A DNA stretch of 64,000 bases from Alteromonas sp. RKMC-009 (GTDB lineage: Bacteria; Pseudomonadota; Gammaproteobacteria; Enterobacterales; Alteromonadaceae). Below, one piece after another: positions 27,442 to 36,103 of the stretch. The position numbers were made by a program, and so were the translations under genes. The stretch spans positions 1,612,001 to 1,676,000 of the forward strand of contig NZ_CP031010.1 in the NCBI RefSeq assembly GCF_003584565.2. Direction: 5' to 3'. The notes below the pieces were generated by a model. It saw only the letters and a program-made list of their open reading frames with translations, had not been told where the DNA came from and made no database searches. Position 1 is the first letter of the stretch. Each line of letters opens with the position of its first letter.

Positions 27442-28509
27442 ATGAGTAATGTGAGCAAATTCACCAGTAAGGATGACATACACGAGGAAGCTTGCCTTTG
27501 GGTAAGCCGTATTGATCGTGGCTTAACCAGCGAAGAAACAGACACGCTCAGGGACTGGCTGAATGCCAGTCAGAGTCACCGCCGTATTTTATTTGACGTG
27601 GCGCGTGTCTGGGATGATTTAAGCGTGCTGAATGAATTAAAAGGCATGTTCCCCCTGCGTCCGCAGATTAAAGGGGAAACGGGCAAAGCCAGAAAAGTAC
27701 TTCGCCAGGCACGCTGGAGCGTGGCAGCCGGTTTTCTGCTTATGGCAGCGGCCGCTGCCATGATGGTTGATTCTTACTGGCTGGGTCAGAATGACACCGG
27801 CTATCATCTGGCGCAACGTATTGGAACGGCCATTGGCGAACAGAAAACACTGACCTTAAATGATGGCTCAGTGGTGCACATGAACACTAACTCGGCTATT
27901 CAGATTAACTTTGACGGCGAGCGCCGCCTTATTGATTTAATTAAGGGCGAGGCACATTTCACTGTGGCTCACGACGCTTCCAGACCATTTACCGTAACAG
28001 CCGGCATAAATACGGTTACAGCCATTGGTACTGCTTTTAATATGCAGTACACAAACAACGAAGCATTTGAGCTGGTGGTGACAGAAGGTAAAGTGCTGGT
28101 GCAGGACAAACAAAATTCTGTGAGCCGGGAAGAAATTGCAGAAATGATTCAGAAAGGCAATGCATTTGGCAATCTGAAACTGCTCACTGCCGGCGAAAAA
28201 GCCAATGTCGACGGCGAACTCAGCGACCTTAAAAATCTCGATACCGATGCAATGGAACAGGACCTGGCCTGGCAACAGGGTATGATTGTGTTTAAAGGCG
28301 AGGCGCTGGAAGATGCTTTACGTGAAATTGAACGTTACACCGCTGTTGATTTTACCATTGAAGGTGAAGCGCTGAAGCAGAAGCGGGTTGCCGGATATTT
28401 CAAAGTGGGCGACATCAGTGGCTTATTGTCGGCGTTGAAGAACAGCTTCCACATTGAACATAAACGTGTTGACGCGATGACCATTCAGTTGTCTGAACAA
28501 CAGGGATAA
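27442..28509 (+). CDS. FecR-family transmembrane anti-sigma regulator
   Basis: The 355-residue protein has an N-terminal cytoplasmic DUF4880-type segment (ACLWVSRIDRGLTSEETDTLRDWL), one membrane helix (about residues 92-110, SVAAGFLLMAAAAAMMV), a periplasmic FecR domain (about 125-225, with LNDGSVVHMNTNSAI and GTAFNMQY) and a C-terminal DUF4974/STN-like domain. FecR proteins hold the sigma factor inactive, or activate it, on a signal from the receptor STN domain. Directly downstream of the sigma gene, and upstream of the STN-bearing receptor, so the three form a complete cell-surface signalling set. Confidence 0.92.
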   Translation: MSNVSKFTSKDDIHEEACLWVSRIDRGLTSEETDTLRDWLNASQSHRRILFDVARVWDDLSVLNELKGMFPLRPQIKGETGKARKVLRQARWSVAAGFLLMAAAAAMMVDSYWLGQNDTGYHLAQRIGTAIGEQKTLTLNDGSVVHMNTNSAIQINFDGERRLIDLIKGEAHFTVAHDASRPFTVTAGINTVTAIGTAFNMQYTNNEAFELVVTEGKVLVQDKQNSVSREEIAEMIQKGNAFGNLKLLTAGEKANVDGELSDLKNLDTDAMEQDLAWQQGMIVFKGEALEDALREIERYTAVDFTIEGEALKQKRVAGYFKVGDISGLLSALKNSFHIEHKRVDAMTIQLSEQQG

Positions 28510-28517
28510 CACAATTT

Positions 28518-28550
28518 ACACTGCCCGCTAAGACGGGCAGTGTTGTATTT
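28518..28550 (+). terminator. Terminator after the fecR-like gene
   Basis: ACACTGCCCG (28518-28527) pairs with CGGGCAGTGT (28534-28543) around 6 nt, followed by the T-rich TGTATTT. It separates the sigma/FecR unit from the receptor gene. Confidence 0.75.
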
Positions 28551-28931
28551 AACGCTTTGACTGTCATATGAATATTCCGGAGAAATAATACCGGGTCCGC
28601 CGTTTAACCCTATATTTCCGCTTTATACTCTTTATTCCCACTTTTCCTGCTGTTTCCATATTGTGTAAAAGCACAGAATTCTGTAGCGTTGCGTATAAAG
28701 GAAGTGATCCGGCAAGGCGGGAAAATATTTAACTGAGCGGTTTGATGTTTTCGCCGCTATTATTGTATCGGGTTCTGGTTTTACTATTATTAACGAATAA
28801 AAGAAAAGTAGTTGTGTTGCTAAACGTCCTGTTTACTCACAAAAATAACAATAAAACGGGCTGAAAACGGGCCCCCCGGTATGGGTGGCGGTTTTTTTTA
28901 CAACACAGATATAGTCGACAGTCAGATTTTC
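28551..28931 (+). other. Promoter region of the STN receptor gene
   Basis: A 381-nt gap without a credible gene. It is AT-rich with a G/C-rich block and an 8-T run near 28890-28900. The sigma factor-dependent promoter expected for the receptor should lie here, but FecI-type promoters vary too much for me to place it. No Fur box was seen. Confidence 0.4.
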
Positions 28932-31826
28932 ATGCGCAAAACACTTCTTCGCTTATCGCTAATCCGCGTGTTGACTGCTGCAAGCTTTTGCGCAGCCAGT
29001 TATACCGCGCCTGTGTTTGCGCAGCAAAAAATCGATTTTGATATTCCCCCTCAAAGTGCAGACGCTGCTCTCACTGAATTTGCCAAACAGGCAAATACCA
29101 CATTACTTTTCCCCTACGAACTGGCAGAGAAAGTCCGCGCCAATGGACTTACCGGCTCGTTTACTTTGCAGGAAGGGTTATTGCAGCTGCTCCGCGGCAC
29201 CGCACTTGCTGTACAGATTGACGCAACCGGCATGTTAACGGTGAAAGCGGTCAACGAGCTGAAAACACCGCCACCGCGCCCGCCACGCCCCAGAGTCAAT
29301 GACGATATTGGTTTTTCTATTGAACGGATTGCTATTGTGGGCACCCGCAGTGCGCCACGTTCAGTTGTTGAATCTCCGGTACCTTTAGACATTATTGCCG
29401 GAGATGCACTGCAGGCGCAGGGCAGCACAGATGTATTAACCATGCTGGCCGGCGTGGTGCCGTCGCTGAATGTTAACGACCAGCCCATTAACGATGCCGC
29501 CAGTCTTGTCCGCCCGGCAAACCTGCGGGGAATGGCGGCTGATCACACGCTGGTATTGTTGAATGGCAAACGCAGACACCGTTCTGCAGTGATCACATTT
29601 TTAGGCGGCGGGCTGTCAGACGGCGCTCAGGGACCGGATATTTCAGTGCTGCCGGCAGGCGCCATGCGTCAGGTGGAAGTACTGCGCGACGGCGCTGCTG
29701 CGCAATATGGCTCTGATGCGATCGCCGGTGTTATCAACTTTGTACTGGATAACCGCCGTGAGGGCGGGTATGTCGCCGGCAAAACCGGACAGTATTACGA
29801 AGGTGACGGAGAAAGCGTGCAGTTGCAGGCGAATACCGGTCTGGCACTGGGTGACGGTTTTTTTAACATTACGGCAGAATATCAGCAGCAGAATGCGACC
29901 AGCCGGTCTGTGCAGCGCTCTGATGCACTGGCACTGACCGAAGCCGGCAATCCCTATGTTACTGACCCCTCGCAAATCTGGGGCGCGCTGGATGTGGGCA
30001 GTGATATGAAACTGGCTTTTAATGCCGGCGTGCCTTTGGATGATCACACTGAATTGTATTTTTTCGGCACCGCGGCACGGCGTGCTGTAGATGGCGGCTT
30101 CTATTACCGCCATCCGCATACCCGGCTGGGTGTGTTCAGTGATCCGGAGTCGTCAGAGAATAAACTGTTAGTTGCCGATAAAGACGGCATAGGACAGGGG
30201 ATAGCCTGCCCGGATATTTTCATTACCGGCGCAAATGTGCTGGACAATCCTGCTTATCAGCTGATTGCGGATAATACTACGCCTACAGGGGCAAACTGTT
30301 TTGCATTTAATGAGTGGTTCCCGGGTGGTTTTACTCCCCGCTTCGGGGGCGTGATCAAAGACGGGTCTTTATTCGCAGGGGTTCGGGGCGAACTGAACAA
30401 GCACTGGCTATTTGATCTCAGTGGCAGCGTCGGATACTCCAATGTGCGTTTTCGACTGGAAAACACGGTCAACCCGTCCCTGGGCGATGCGTCTCCTTTG
30501 TCCTTTTCCCCCGGCGCAGTAAGCCAGGTCGAGCGGACGGTAAATCTTGATTTTTCCCGCTTCTATGATGGCTGGACGTCCAAACCGGCCAGCGTGGCTG
30601 TCGGCTTCGAATGGCGTCGGGAAACCTACGGTCAAATCGCCGGCGATGAGGCATCGTGGGTGGAAGGGCCTTTTGCCAACGACGCTTCCCGCAACGATTC
30701 CGCCGGCTTCAGTGTGGGGTCCAATGGCTTTCCCGGCTATCAGCCTATGTCTGCGGGCCACTGGAGTCGTCACAACTGGGCCATGTATGCAGATCTGGAG
30801 TTACATCTGACTGAAGATTTGCAGGTAGCAACGGCGTTGCGTGGAGAGCATTTTTCAGATTTCGGCTCAACGCTGGACGGCAAGATTAATCTGCGGTATG
30901 TCCTCAACGATGTGATTTCTTTTCGCAGCTCGCTGAGTACCGGTTTTAAAGCGCCTACGGTAGGGCAGAGCAACGTCATTAATATTACCACTGCCTATGC
31001 CTCTTCCGGTCTGGAAGATCAGGCAACCCTGCCGCCTACCCATCCTATTTCCGTGCAACTGGGAGCAGAACCTCTGACGCCGGAAGAGTCTGTGAACGGT
31101 AGTGTGGGCTTTGTCGCTTTTTGGGATGAAGATTTTTACCTCACGCTGGACTATTTCAATATCCGTCTGCAGGACAGAATAAGTACAACATCTGCCATCC
31201 CTCTTACTGACAGTGATATCGACCTGCTGTTAAGTCAGGGTAACCGTGAAGCGGATAATTTTAATGCGATAAAGTTTTTTGCCAATGATTTCGATACCGA
31301 AACACAGGGTATAGATGTAGTAGTGAATTACCGTTTTGATGTCGCCGGTATTACCCATGCGCTTACTACCTCGATGAACTGGACTGACACCAAAGTGAAG
31401 CGGTTATCAGCATTCCCGCAACGAAACCGTGACGGTGAAGTGGTACTGGTACCCAGTCTTACCCCACAGCGGGTCAGAATGCTGGAAGATAACCTGCCAG
31501 CTGTCCGGGTAACCAGCACGTTAAAACAGCACTGGCAGGCCTGGTCACTGTTGTGGCGCCTGAAATATTATGGTGGTTTTTATGAGGATCATGTAGACGC
31601 CGCAGCAGACATGGACATTAACAGTGGCAGTATGATTACGCTGGATACAGAAATGAGCTGGCATTATTCAGAAAATCTGACCTTCGCGTTAGGCGCATCT
31701 AATCTGTTTAATACGTATCCGGACCGGAATCCATACAGTGAGGTCGTCGGCGCGTTGTATCCGCCTACAGCGCCGTCCGGCATCAATGGTGGTTTTTATT
31801 ATCTGCAGTCGCGATACGACTTTTAA
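28932..31826 (+). CDS. TonB-dependent receptor with N-terminal STN signalling domain
   Basis: The 964-residue protein has a signal peptide ending PVFAQQ, an STN domain (about residues 30-100: IDFDIPPQSADAALTEFAKQ, then a SFTLQEGLLQLLRGT repeat), a Pro-rich linker with TPPPRPPRPR, then plug and barrel domains. The STN domain contacts the FecR protein in the periplasm and reports ligand binding to the sigma factor. Plug and barrel are closely similar to the receptor at 24166 (shared NVNDQPINDA, LRGMA-DHTLVL, FLGGGLSDGAQGPDIS). The substrate is unknown. The ATG at 28932 gives a normal signal peptide, though its ribosome site is weak. Confidence 0.93.
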   Translation: MRKTLLRLSLIRVLTAASFCAASYTAPVFAQQKIDFDIPPQSADAALTEFAKQANTTLLFPYELAEKVRANGLTGSFTLQEGLLQLLRGTALAVQIDATGMLTVKAVNELKTPPPRPPRPRVNDDIGFSIERIAIVGTRSAPRSVVESPVPLDIIAGDALQAQGSTDVLTMLAGVVPSLNVNDQPINDAASLVRPANLRGMAADHTLVLLNGKRRHRSAVITFLGGGLSDGAQGPDISVLPAGAMRQVEVLRDGAAAQYGSDAIAGVINFVLDNRREGGYVAGKTGQYYEGDGESVQLQANTGLALGDGFFNITAEYQQQNATSRSVQRSDALALTEAGNPYVTDPSQIWGALDVGSDMKLAFNAGVPLDDHTELYFFGTAARRAVDGGFYYRHPHTRLGVFSDPESSENKLLVADKDGIGQGIACPDIFITGANVLDNPAYQLIADNTTPTGANCFAFNEWFPGGFTPRFGGVIKDGSLFAGVRGELNKHWLFDLSGSVGYSNVRFRLENTVNPSLGDASPLSFSPGAVSQVERTVNLDFSRFYDGWTSKPASVAVGFEWRRETYGQIAGDEASWVEGPFANDASRNDSAGFSVGSNGFPGYQPMSAGHWSRHNWAMYADLELHLTEDLQVATALRGEHFSDFGSTLDGKINLRYVLNDVISFRSSLSTGFKAPTVGQSNVINITTAYASSGLEDQATLPPTHPISVQLGAEPLTPEESVNGSVGFVAFWDEDFYLTLDYFNIRLQDRISTTSAIPLTDSDIDLLLSQGNREADNFNAIKFFANDFDTETQGIDVVVNYRFDVAGITHALTTSMNWTDTKVKRLSAFPQRNRDGEVVLVPSLTPQRVRMLEDNLPAVRVTSTLKQHWQAWSLLWRLKYYGGFYEDHVDAAADMDINSGSMITLDTEMSWHYSENLTFALGASNLFNTYPDRNPYSEVVGALYPPTAPSGINGGFYYLQSRYDF

Positions 31827-31852
31827 GAAAGAAAGGGAAGAATAAACGTCAG

Positions 31853-31884
31853 AGAAGTGTGACTATGAGGATCAGCACACTTCT
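31853..31884. terminator. Hairpin between the convergent receptor and bfd genes
   Basis: AGAAGTGTG (31853-31861) pairs with CACACTTCT (31876-31884) around 14 nt and overlaps the end of bfd. The flanking T runs are weak, so terminator function is tentative. Confidence 0.45.
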
Positions 31885-32066
31885 TTGAAAAGAGATTCAT
31901 CGACAATGGTCGAATCGATAATTTGCTGGGCCATCTGAATGCATTTTCCGCACTGGTTTCCCAGTTCCAAATGCTGACGCAGTTCACGGATGTTACCCAC
32001 ACCGTCCTGTTCCACTGCATTCATGATGTCTTTATCCGTCACGCCGTAACACATACAAACGAACAT
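31872..32066 (-). CDS. bfd: Bacterioferritin-associated ferredoxin
   Basis: The 64-residue protein has the Bfd cysteine pattern: MFVCMCYG with Cys4 and Cys6, then GNQCGKC near residue 40, which bind one [2Fe-2S] cluster. Bfd reduces and releases iron stored in bacterioferritin during iron limitation. ATG 32066 is chosen because it gives the standard family N-terminus with AAGG 8 nt upstream; the frame is open further upstream. A promoter with an overlapping Fur-like site lies directly before it, consistent with induction when iron is scarce. No bacterioferritin gene is in the window. Confidence 0.93.
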   Translation of the reverse strand: MFVCMCYGVTDKDIMNAVEQDGVGNIRELRQHLELGNQCGKCIQMAQQIIDSTIVDESLFKEVC

Positions 32067-32090
32067 ACAACAAACCTTATTAACTTCAAC

Positions 32091-32126
32091 GTGAATGATA
32101 ATAGTTGTTATTTGTATAATTAGCAA
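32091..32126 (-). promoter_or_regulatory. bfd promoter with Fur-like box
   Basis: On the minus strand, -35 TTGCTA (32121-32126), a 17-nt spacer and -10 TATTAT (32098-32103). The segment 32091-32109 (GTGAATGATAATAGTTGTT) overlaps the -10 and matches about 12 of 19 bases of the Fur consensus. Confidence 0.6.
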
Positions 32127-32210
32127 TACTTCTGCAACAATCTTTCGATTAATCTTTAGTCTACATTAAGAAAACAAAGGGATTTATTTTTGATTTAGGC
32201 CTGAAAAACC

Positions 32211-32238
32211 TTGGCTTTCAGATAACTGCACCTATATT
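32211..32238 (+). promoter_or_regulatory. Predicted peroxiredoxin promoter
   Basis: TTGGCT (32211-32216), a 16-nt spacer and TATATT (32233-32238), about 53 bp before the ATG. I looked for an OxyR site here and found nothing convincing. Confidence 0.45.
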
Positions 32239-32290
32239 GGTTATGCCTGCGGGCAAACAGATAATATTTAAAAGATTAATGGAGCGAACA

Positions 32291-32896
32291 ATGAGCGTAC
32301 TGGTAGGCCGTCCGGCCCCTGACTTTACTGCAGCAGCTGTTTTAGGAAGTGGTGAAATTGTAGATTCTTTCACGTTAAGTGAAGCTATCAAAGGTAAGAA
32401 AGCCGTTGTGTTCTTTTACCCTCTGGACTTCACTTTCGTATGTCCTTCTGAGCTGATCGCATTTGATAAGCGTTATGAAGAATTCCAGAAGCGCGGCGTG
32501 GAAGTGATCGGTGTTTCTATCGATTCTCAGTTCTCACACAATGCGTGGAGAAATACACCGGTAAATCAGGGCGGTATTGGTCCGGTTAAGTACACTCTGG
32601 TTGCTGACGTTAAGCACGAAATTTGTCAGGCCTACGATGTGGAACATCCTGAAGCGGGTGTTGCTTTCCGTGGTTCATTCCTGATTGATGCTGAAGGTAA
32701 CGTACGTCACCAGGTCGTTAACGATCTGCCTCTGGGCCGCAACATTGATGAGATGCTGCGTATGGTTGACGCGCTGACGTTCAATGAAGAGCACGGTGAA
32801 GTATGTCCTGCTGGCTGGACTGAAGGTAAAGCGGGTATGGATGCATCTCCTGCCGGTGTTGCTAAATACCTGTCTGAAGAAGCAGACAAGCTGTAA
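32291..32896 (+). CDS. Typical 2-Cys peroxiredoxin (AhpC/Prx1 type)
   Basis: The 201-residue protein reduces hydrogen peroxide and organic peroxides. The peroxidatic Cys is in FTFVCPSE (about residue 51) and the resolving Cys in EVCPAGW (about residue 172). The GGIGP motif is present and a helical tail follows the resolving Cys, features linked to over-oxidation sensitivity in this group. ATG 32291 has GGAGCG upstream; the TTG 54 nt earlier is discarded because it lies in the predicted promoter. It is a single-gene unit with its own terminator. Confidence 0.93.
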   Translation: MSVLVGRPAPDFTAAAVLGSGEIVDSFTLSEAIKGKKAVVFFYPLDFTFVCPSELIAFDKRYEEFQKRGVEVIGVSIDSQFSHNAWRNTPVNQGGIGPVKYTLVADVKHEICQAYDVEHPEAGVAFRGSFLIDAEGNVRHQVVNDLPLGRNIDEMLRMVDALTFNEEHGEVCPAGWTEGKAGMDASPAGVAKYLSEEADKL

Positions 32897-32915
32897 GCAA
32901 AGCCTGAAATACCGG

Positions 32916-32954
32916 AAAACGCCGCACGGAGCACTGCTCCTGCGGCGTTTTTTT
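32916..32954 (+). terminator. Terminator after the peroxiredoxin gene
   Basis: AAAACGCCGCA (32916-32926) pairs with TGCGGCGTTTT (32941-32951), with an inner GGAGC/GCTCC stem, then a T run. It may also serve the convergent transporter gene. Confidence 0.92.
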
Positions 32955-32976
32955 ATTTCTGCTGTGGCGTTATCAC

Positions 32977-34299
32977 TTAACGCTGTGAGCGGGAAAGTGT
33001 ATCTCCCAAATCTTCCAGCGTTTCTCCTCTTGTCTCGGGGAAAAAGGTAATCACACAGATAAGCTGGCAGGCCATCATAACCGTAAAGAACGCAAACAGA
33101 GCGGATGCTGAAAACTGGCTCAGCAACCAGGGCATCAGCAGGGCAATCAGCGCTGCGAACACCCAGTGAGTACTGCTGCCCAGGGCCTGACCTTTGGCGC
33201 GGACGCTATTAGGAAATATCTCTGAAATAAACACCCATATAACAGCACCCTGGCCCATGGCATGAGAAGCAATGAATAAAAATATCAGACCCACCACGAG
33301 TATTCCCTGCCATTGCAACCAGAACGCGCAGGTGAGCAGGCTCAGAGACACCAGATAGCCCAGTGAGCCGGCAAACAGCAATTGTCGTCTGCCCATTTTA
33401 TCAATCAGTGCCAGTCCGGCGAGGGTAAACACCAGGTTTACCAGACCAATGCCTGCACTGGATAACAAAGCCGAAGAAGCATCCAGGCCGGCCAGTGAGA
33501 ATATTCTGGGTGCAAAGTAGATAACAAAATTAATGCCTGACAACTGATTAAACATCGCCACCAGAAAAGCCAGCAACACCGGTAAACGGTAGGCAGCATT
33601 AAACAGTGACGGACTGCGATGATTCTGAACATCCCGCTTTACCGCAGCCAGCACAGCATCCGGGTCAGTTTCACCGGCGCGGAGCAAAATATCACGGCTC
33701 TGTTTTTCATCATTCCGGTGCAGAAGCAGCCAGCGCGGGCTTTCCGGTACATTAAGTACTAATAACAGATAAATCATTGCCGGAATGGCTTCTATACCCA
33801 GCATCCACCGCCAGTCGAGGCTGAACCAGGCGGAGAGTATAAAATTTGAAAGAAAGGCGATGAGAATACCAAACACAATCTGGAACTGATAGGTGGCTAC
33901 CATACGGCCCCGTTTCTGCGCCGGCGCAATCTCAGCAATGTAGGCGGGCACCGCAATGGACGACACACCGACCCCAAACCCGCCAATAAAGCGCATAATG
34001 CTGAAAAACACAGGATCGGTTGCCAGTGCTGAGCCTATGGCTGACACCACATACAAAATGCCAATGCCAACAAGTACTGGTTTGCGTCCAAACTTATCGC
34101 AGGGAATATTGGCGGTGAGGGCGCCGGCAACGGTACCCCACAGGGCAGAAGACATGACCAGCAATCCGTGAGTCAGATCTGAGGTTTGCCATAAAGCCTG
34201 AATGGGTTGATCAGCGCCGGAAATAACAGCGGTATCAAACCCGAAAAGAAAACCGGCGAAGGCGACGGTCAGGGTCCAGAGGACAACGGGATGTTTCAT
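32977..34299 (-). CDS. MFS sugar porter (sugar:H+ symporter family)
   Basis: The 440-residue, 12-helix protein carries the sugar porter signatures: GFDTAVISGA in helix 1, the RFIGGFGVGVSSIAVPAYIAE block in helix 4, PESPRWLL in the central loop and the C-terminal PETRGETLEDL. It is like XylE/AraE/GalP-type symporters; the sugar cannot be assigned. ATG 34299 starts the conserved region, but no clear ribosome site is seen and the GTG at 34308 is an alternative. No sugar catabolic gene adjoins it. Confidence 0.85.
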   Translation of the reverse strand: MKHPVVLWTLTVAFAGFLFGFDTAVISGADQPIQALWQTSDLTHGLLVMSSALWGTVAGALTANIPCDKFGRKPVLVGIGILYVVSAIGSALATDPVFFSIMRFIGGFGVGVSSIAVPAYIAEIAPAQKRGRMVATYQFQIVFGILIAFLSNFILSAWFSLDWRWMLGIEAIPAMIYLLLVLNVPESPRWLLLHRNDEKQSRDILLRAGETDPDAVLAAVKRDVQNHRSPSLFNAAYRLPVLLAFLVAMFNQLSGINFVIYFAPRIFSLAGLDASSALLSSAGIGLVNLVFTLAGLALIDKMGRRQLLFAGSLGYLVSLSLLTCAFWLQWQGILVVGLIFLFIASHAMGQGAVIWVFISEIFPNSVRAKGQALGSSTHWVFAALIALLMPWLLSQFSASALFAFFTVMMACQLICVITFFPETRGETLEDLGDTLSRSQR

Positions 34300-34405
34300 A
34301 ACGTACACGACTTAAACGATTCAGTTATTCTCAGTGTACGTTACAATTTGTTAACAAGGAAGAGGCGGCGTCAAATAGAAACAGGATAACTGTCCCTGTG
34401 ACCGG

Positions 34406-35041
34406 TCATTCCGCAGGCGCGACTGGCCAGCCACCTAAATGTTTGTAGCGGTTCACAATGTAGCAAAACAGTTCTGCTGTCCGCTCTGCATCGTAAAGGG
34501 CACTGTGTGCTTCACTCTGGTCAAATGCAATCCCGGCTTCGCGGCATGCCTTAACCAGTACCGTCTGACCAACGGCTAACCCTGCCAGTGTCGTTGTATC
34601 GAAAGACACAAACGGGTGAAACGGAGTGCGCTTAATGTTACTGCGGGCAATCGCGGCATTCACAAAGCTCTGATCAAAGGTGGCATTATGGGCCACAATC
34701 ACTGAGCGTTGACAATCTGCATCTTTTTGCAGTTTGCGGATTTGCTTACATACGTCTTTCATGACATCGGCTTCATCCAGTGCGCCCCTTAACGGACAAT
34801 GAGGATCGATACCATTAAACTCCAGTGCAGCCGGCTCCAGGTTCGCGCCCTCGAAGGGATTGACATGGTGATGCACGGTTTTGTCGGGGTGCAAATCACC
34901 TTGTTCATCCATACGCAAAGTGACAGCAGCGATTTCCAGCAGTGCATCAGTTGTAGCATTAAAACCGGCAGTTTCCACATCAATAATGACAGGAAAATAA
35001 CCACGGAAACGGTGCTTTAACAAATTCGCGTTTTCAGACAT
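34406..35041 (-). CDS. rnt: Ribonuclease T
   Basis: RNase T is a DEDDh 3'-5' exonuclease that trims tRNA and other stable RNA ends and single-stranded DNA. The 211-residue protein aligns with E. coli Rnt throughout: Exo [10 protein letters not shown] (about residue 20), Exo [13 protein letters not shown] and Exo [18 protein letters not shown] 35041 gives the standard N-terminus ([18 protein letters not shown]). Divergent from motY, the arrangement known from Vibrio. Confidence 0.95.
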   Translation of the reverse strand: MSENANLLKHRFRGYFPVIIDVETAGFNATTDALLEIAAVTLRMDEQGDLHPDKTVHHHVNPFEGANLEPAALEFNGIDPHCPLRGALDEADVMKDVCKQIRKLQKDADCQRSVIVAHNATFDQSFVNAAIARSNIKRTPFHPFVSFDTTTLAGLAVGQTVLVKACREAGIAFDQSEAHSALYDAERTAELFCYIVNRYKHLGGWPVAPAE

Positions 35042-35231
35042 AGAACGAAGAAGCCTCTGAATAAACAAGTGCATGGGCAAAGGAAAAGTGGATTATCGCA
35101 AGATAAGCCGTATGTATCTACCTTTGTTACCTGTGAGGGAAGGGGATTATACTGACCATTGTGCTAAACTTTTTTCGCAGGGCGGCGATAAAGAAAGAGC
35201 CACCTCTTTTCTCTTTGTTTCAGGGCATATT

Positions 35232-36095
35232 ATGTTTCGACAGGCTTTATTGTGTTTTTTGCTGATAAGTGCACCGGGTTACGGCGCAATGCGCCAGTAT
35301 TCTGCGACTGTGGAATCCTCTGACTGGCAATTGAAAGATGAAAGCCGTCTGCAGTGCACTTTATCTCATGCAGTGCCCGGTTACGGCGATGCCGAGTTCT
35401 CCAGCGTAGCGTCGAAGCAACTGAATATGGAATTCGAACTGGACATGCAACTGCTGCCGAAGAAATTTGGCGTAGCCGCCGTTTATTCCGTCCCTCCTTC
35501 CTGGATGCCCGGCGCAGCACCTAAAAATATCGCTGATATGACCCTGCGAACCCAGTACAACGGCGACCTGCCTGAGCAGGCTGCCTGGACAATGCTCAGT
35601 GAACTGGAAAAGGGCTACTGGCCGACTATCTACTATCAGGACTGGTACAACGAATACGACAAAGTGGCTGTTGCCCTGAATGCCAGCAACTTCACACCGG
35701 TATACCGCAACTTCGTGAAGTGCGTGTCACAACTGTTGCCCTACAGTTTTGATGATATTGCGTACACTGTGCTGTCTTACGAGAAAAACAGTGTGGATTT
35801 AACCAAATACTCAGAAAAGCGTCTGAACATGATTGGGGAATATCTGAAAGAAGACAGCGGACTCGAACTGGTGCTACTGGACGGTTATACCGACAGCTAT
35901 GGCGGACGCTGGAGCAATGAGCAGTTATCTGTCCGCCGAGCTAATCAGGTGAAAGAGTACTTTACAGCCATGGGGGTGGATGCCTCCCGTATCGAAGTCA
36001 CTGGCCACGGCGAGAAGCGTCACATCTCGCCCAATGACAACAGTGACGCCCGTGCGCTCAACCGTCGCGTTGTGGTGCGGTTGTCCAGGGGATAG
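35232..36095 (+). CDS. motY: Sodium-type polar flagellar motor protein MotY
   Basis: The 287-residue protein has a signal peptide (MFRQALLCFLLISAPGYG), an N-terminal domain with SVPPSWMPGAAPKNIADM and AAWTMLSELEKGYWPT, and a C-terminal OmpA-like peptidoglycan-binding domain (DGYTDSYGGRWSNEQLSVRRANQV, then GHGEKRH). This matches Vibrio MotY, which forms the periplasmic T ring that holds the PomAB stator in the sodium-driven polar flagellum. ATG 35232 is chosen for the signal peptide. The divergent neighbour rnt is the same as in Vibrio. Confidence 0.9.
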   Translation: MFRQALLCFLLISAPGYGAMRQYSATVESSDWQLKDESRLQCTLSHAVPGYGDAEFSSVASKQLNMEFELDMQLLPKKFGVAAVYSVPPSWMPGAAPKNIADMTLRTQYNGDLPEQAAWTMLSELEKGYWPTIYYQDWYNEYDKVAVALNASNFTPVYRNFVKCVSQLLPYSFDDIAYTVLSYEKNSVDLTKYSEKRLNMIGEYLKEDSGLELVLLDGYTDSYGGRWSNEQLSVRRANQVKEYFTAMGVDASRIEVTGHGEKRHISPNDNSDARALNRRVVVRLSRG

Positions 36096-36103
36096 GCGTC
36101 GGG

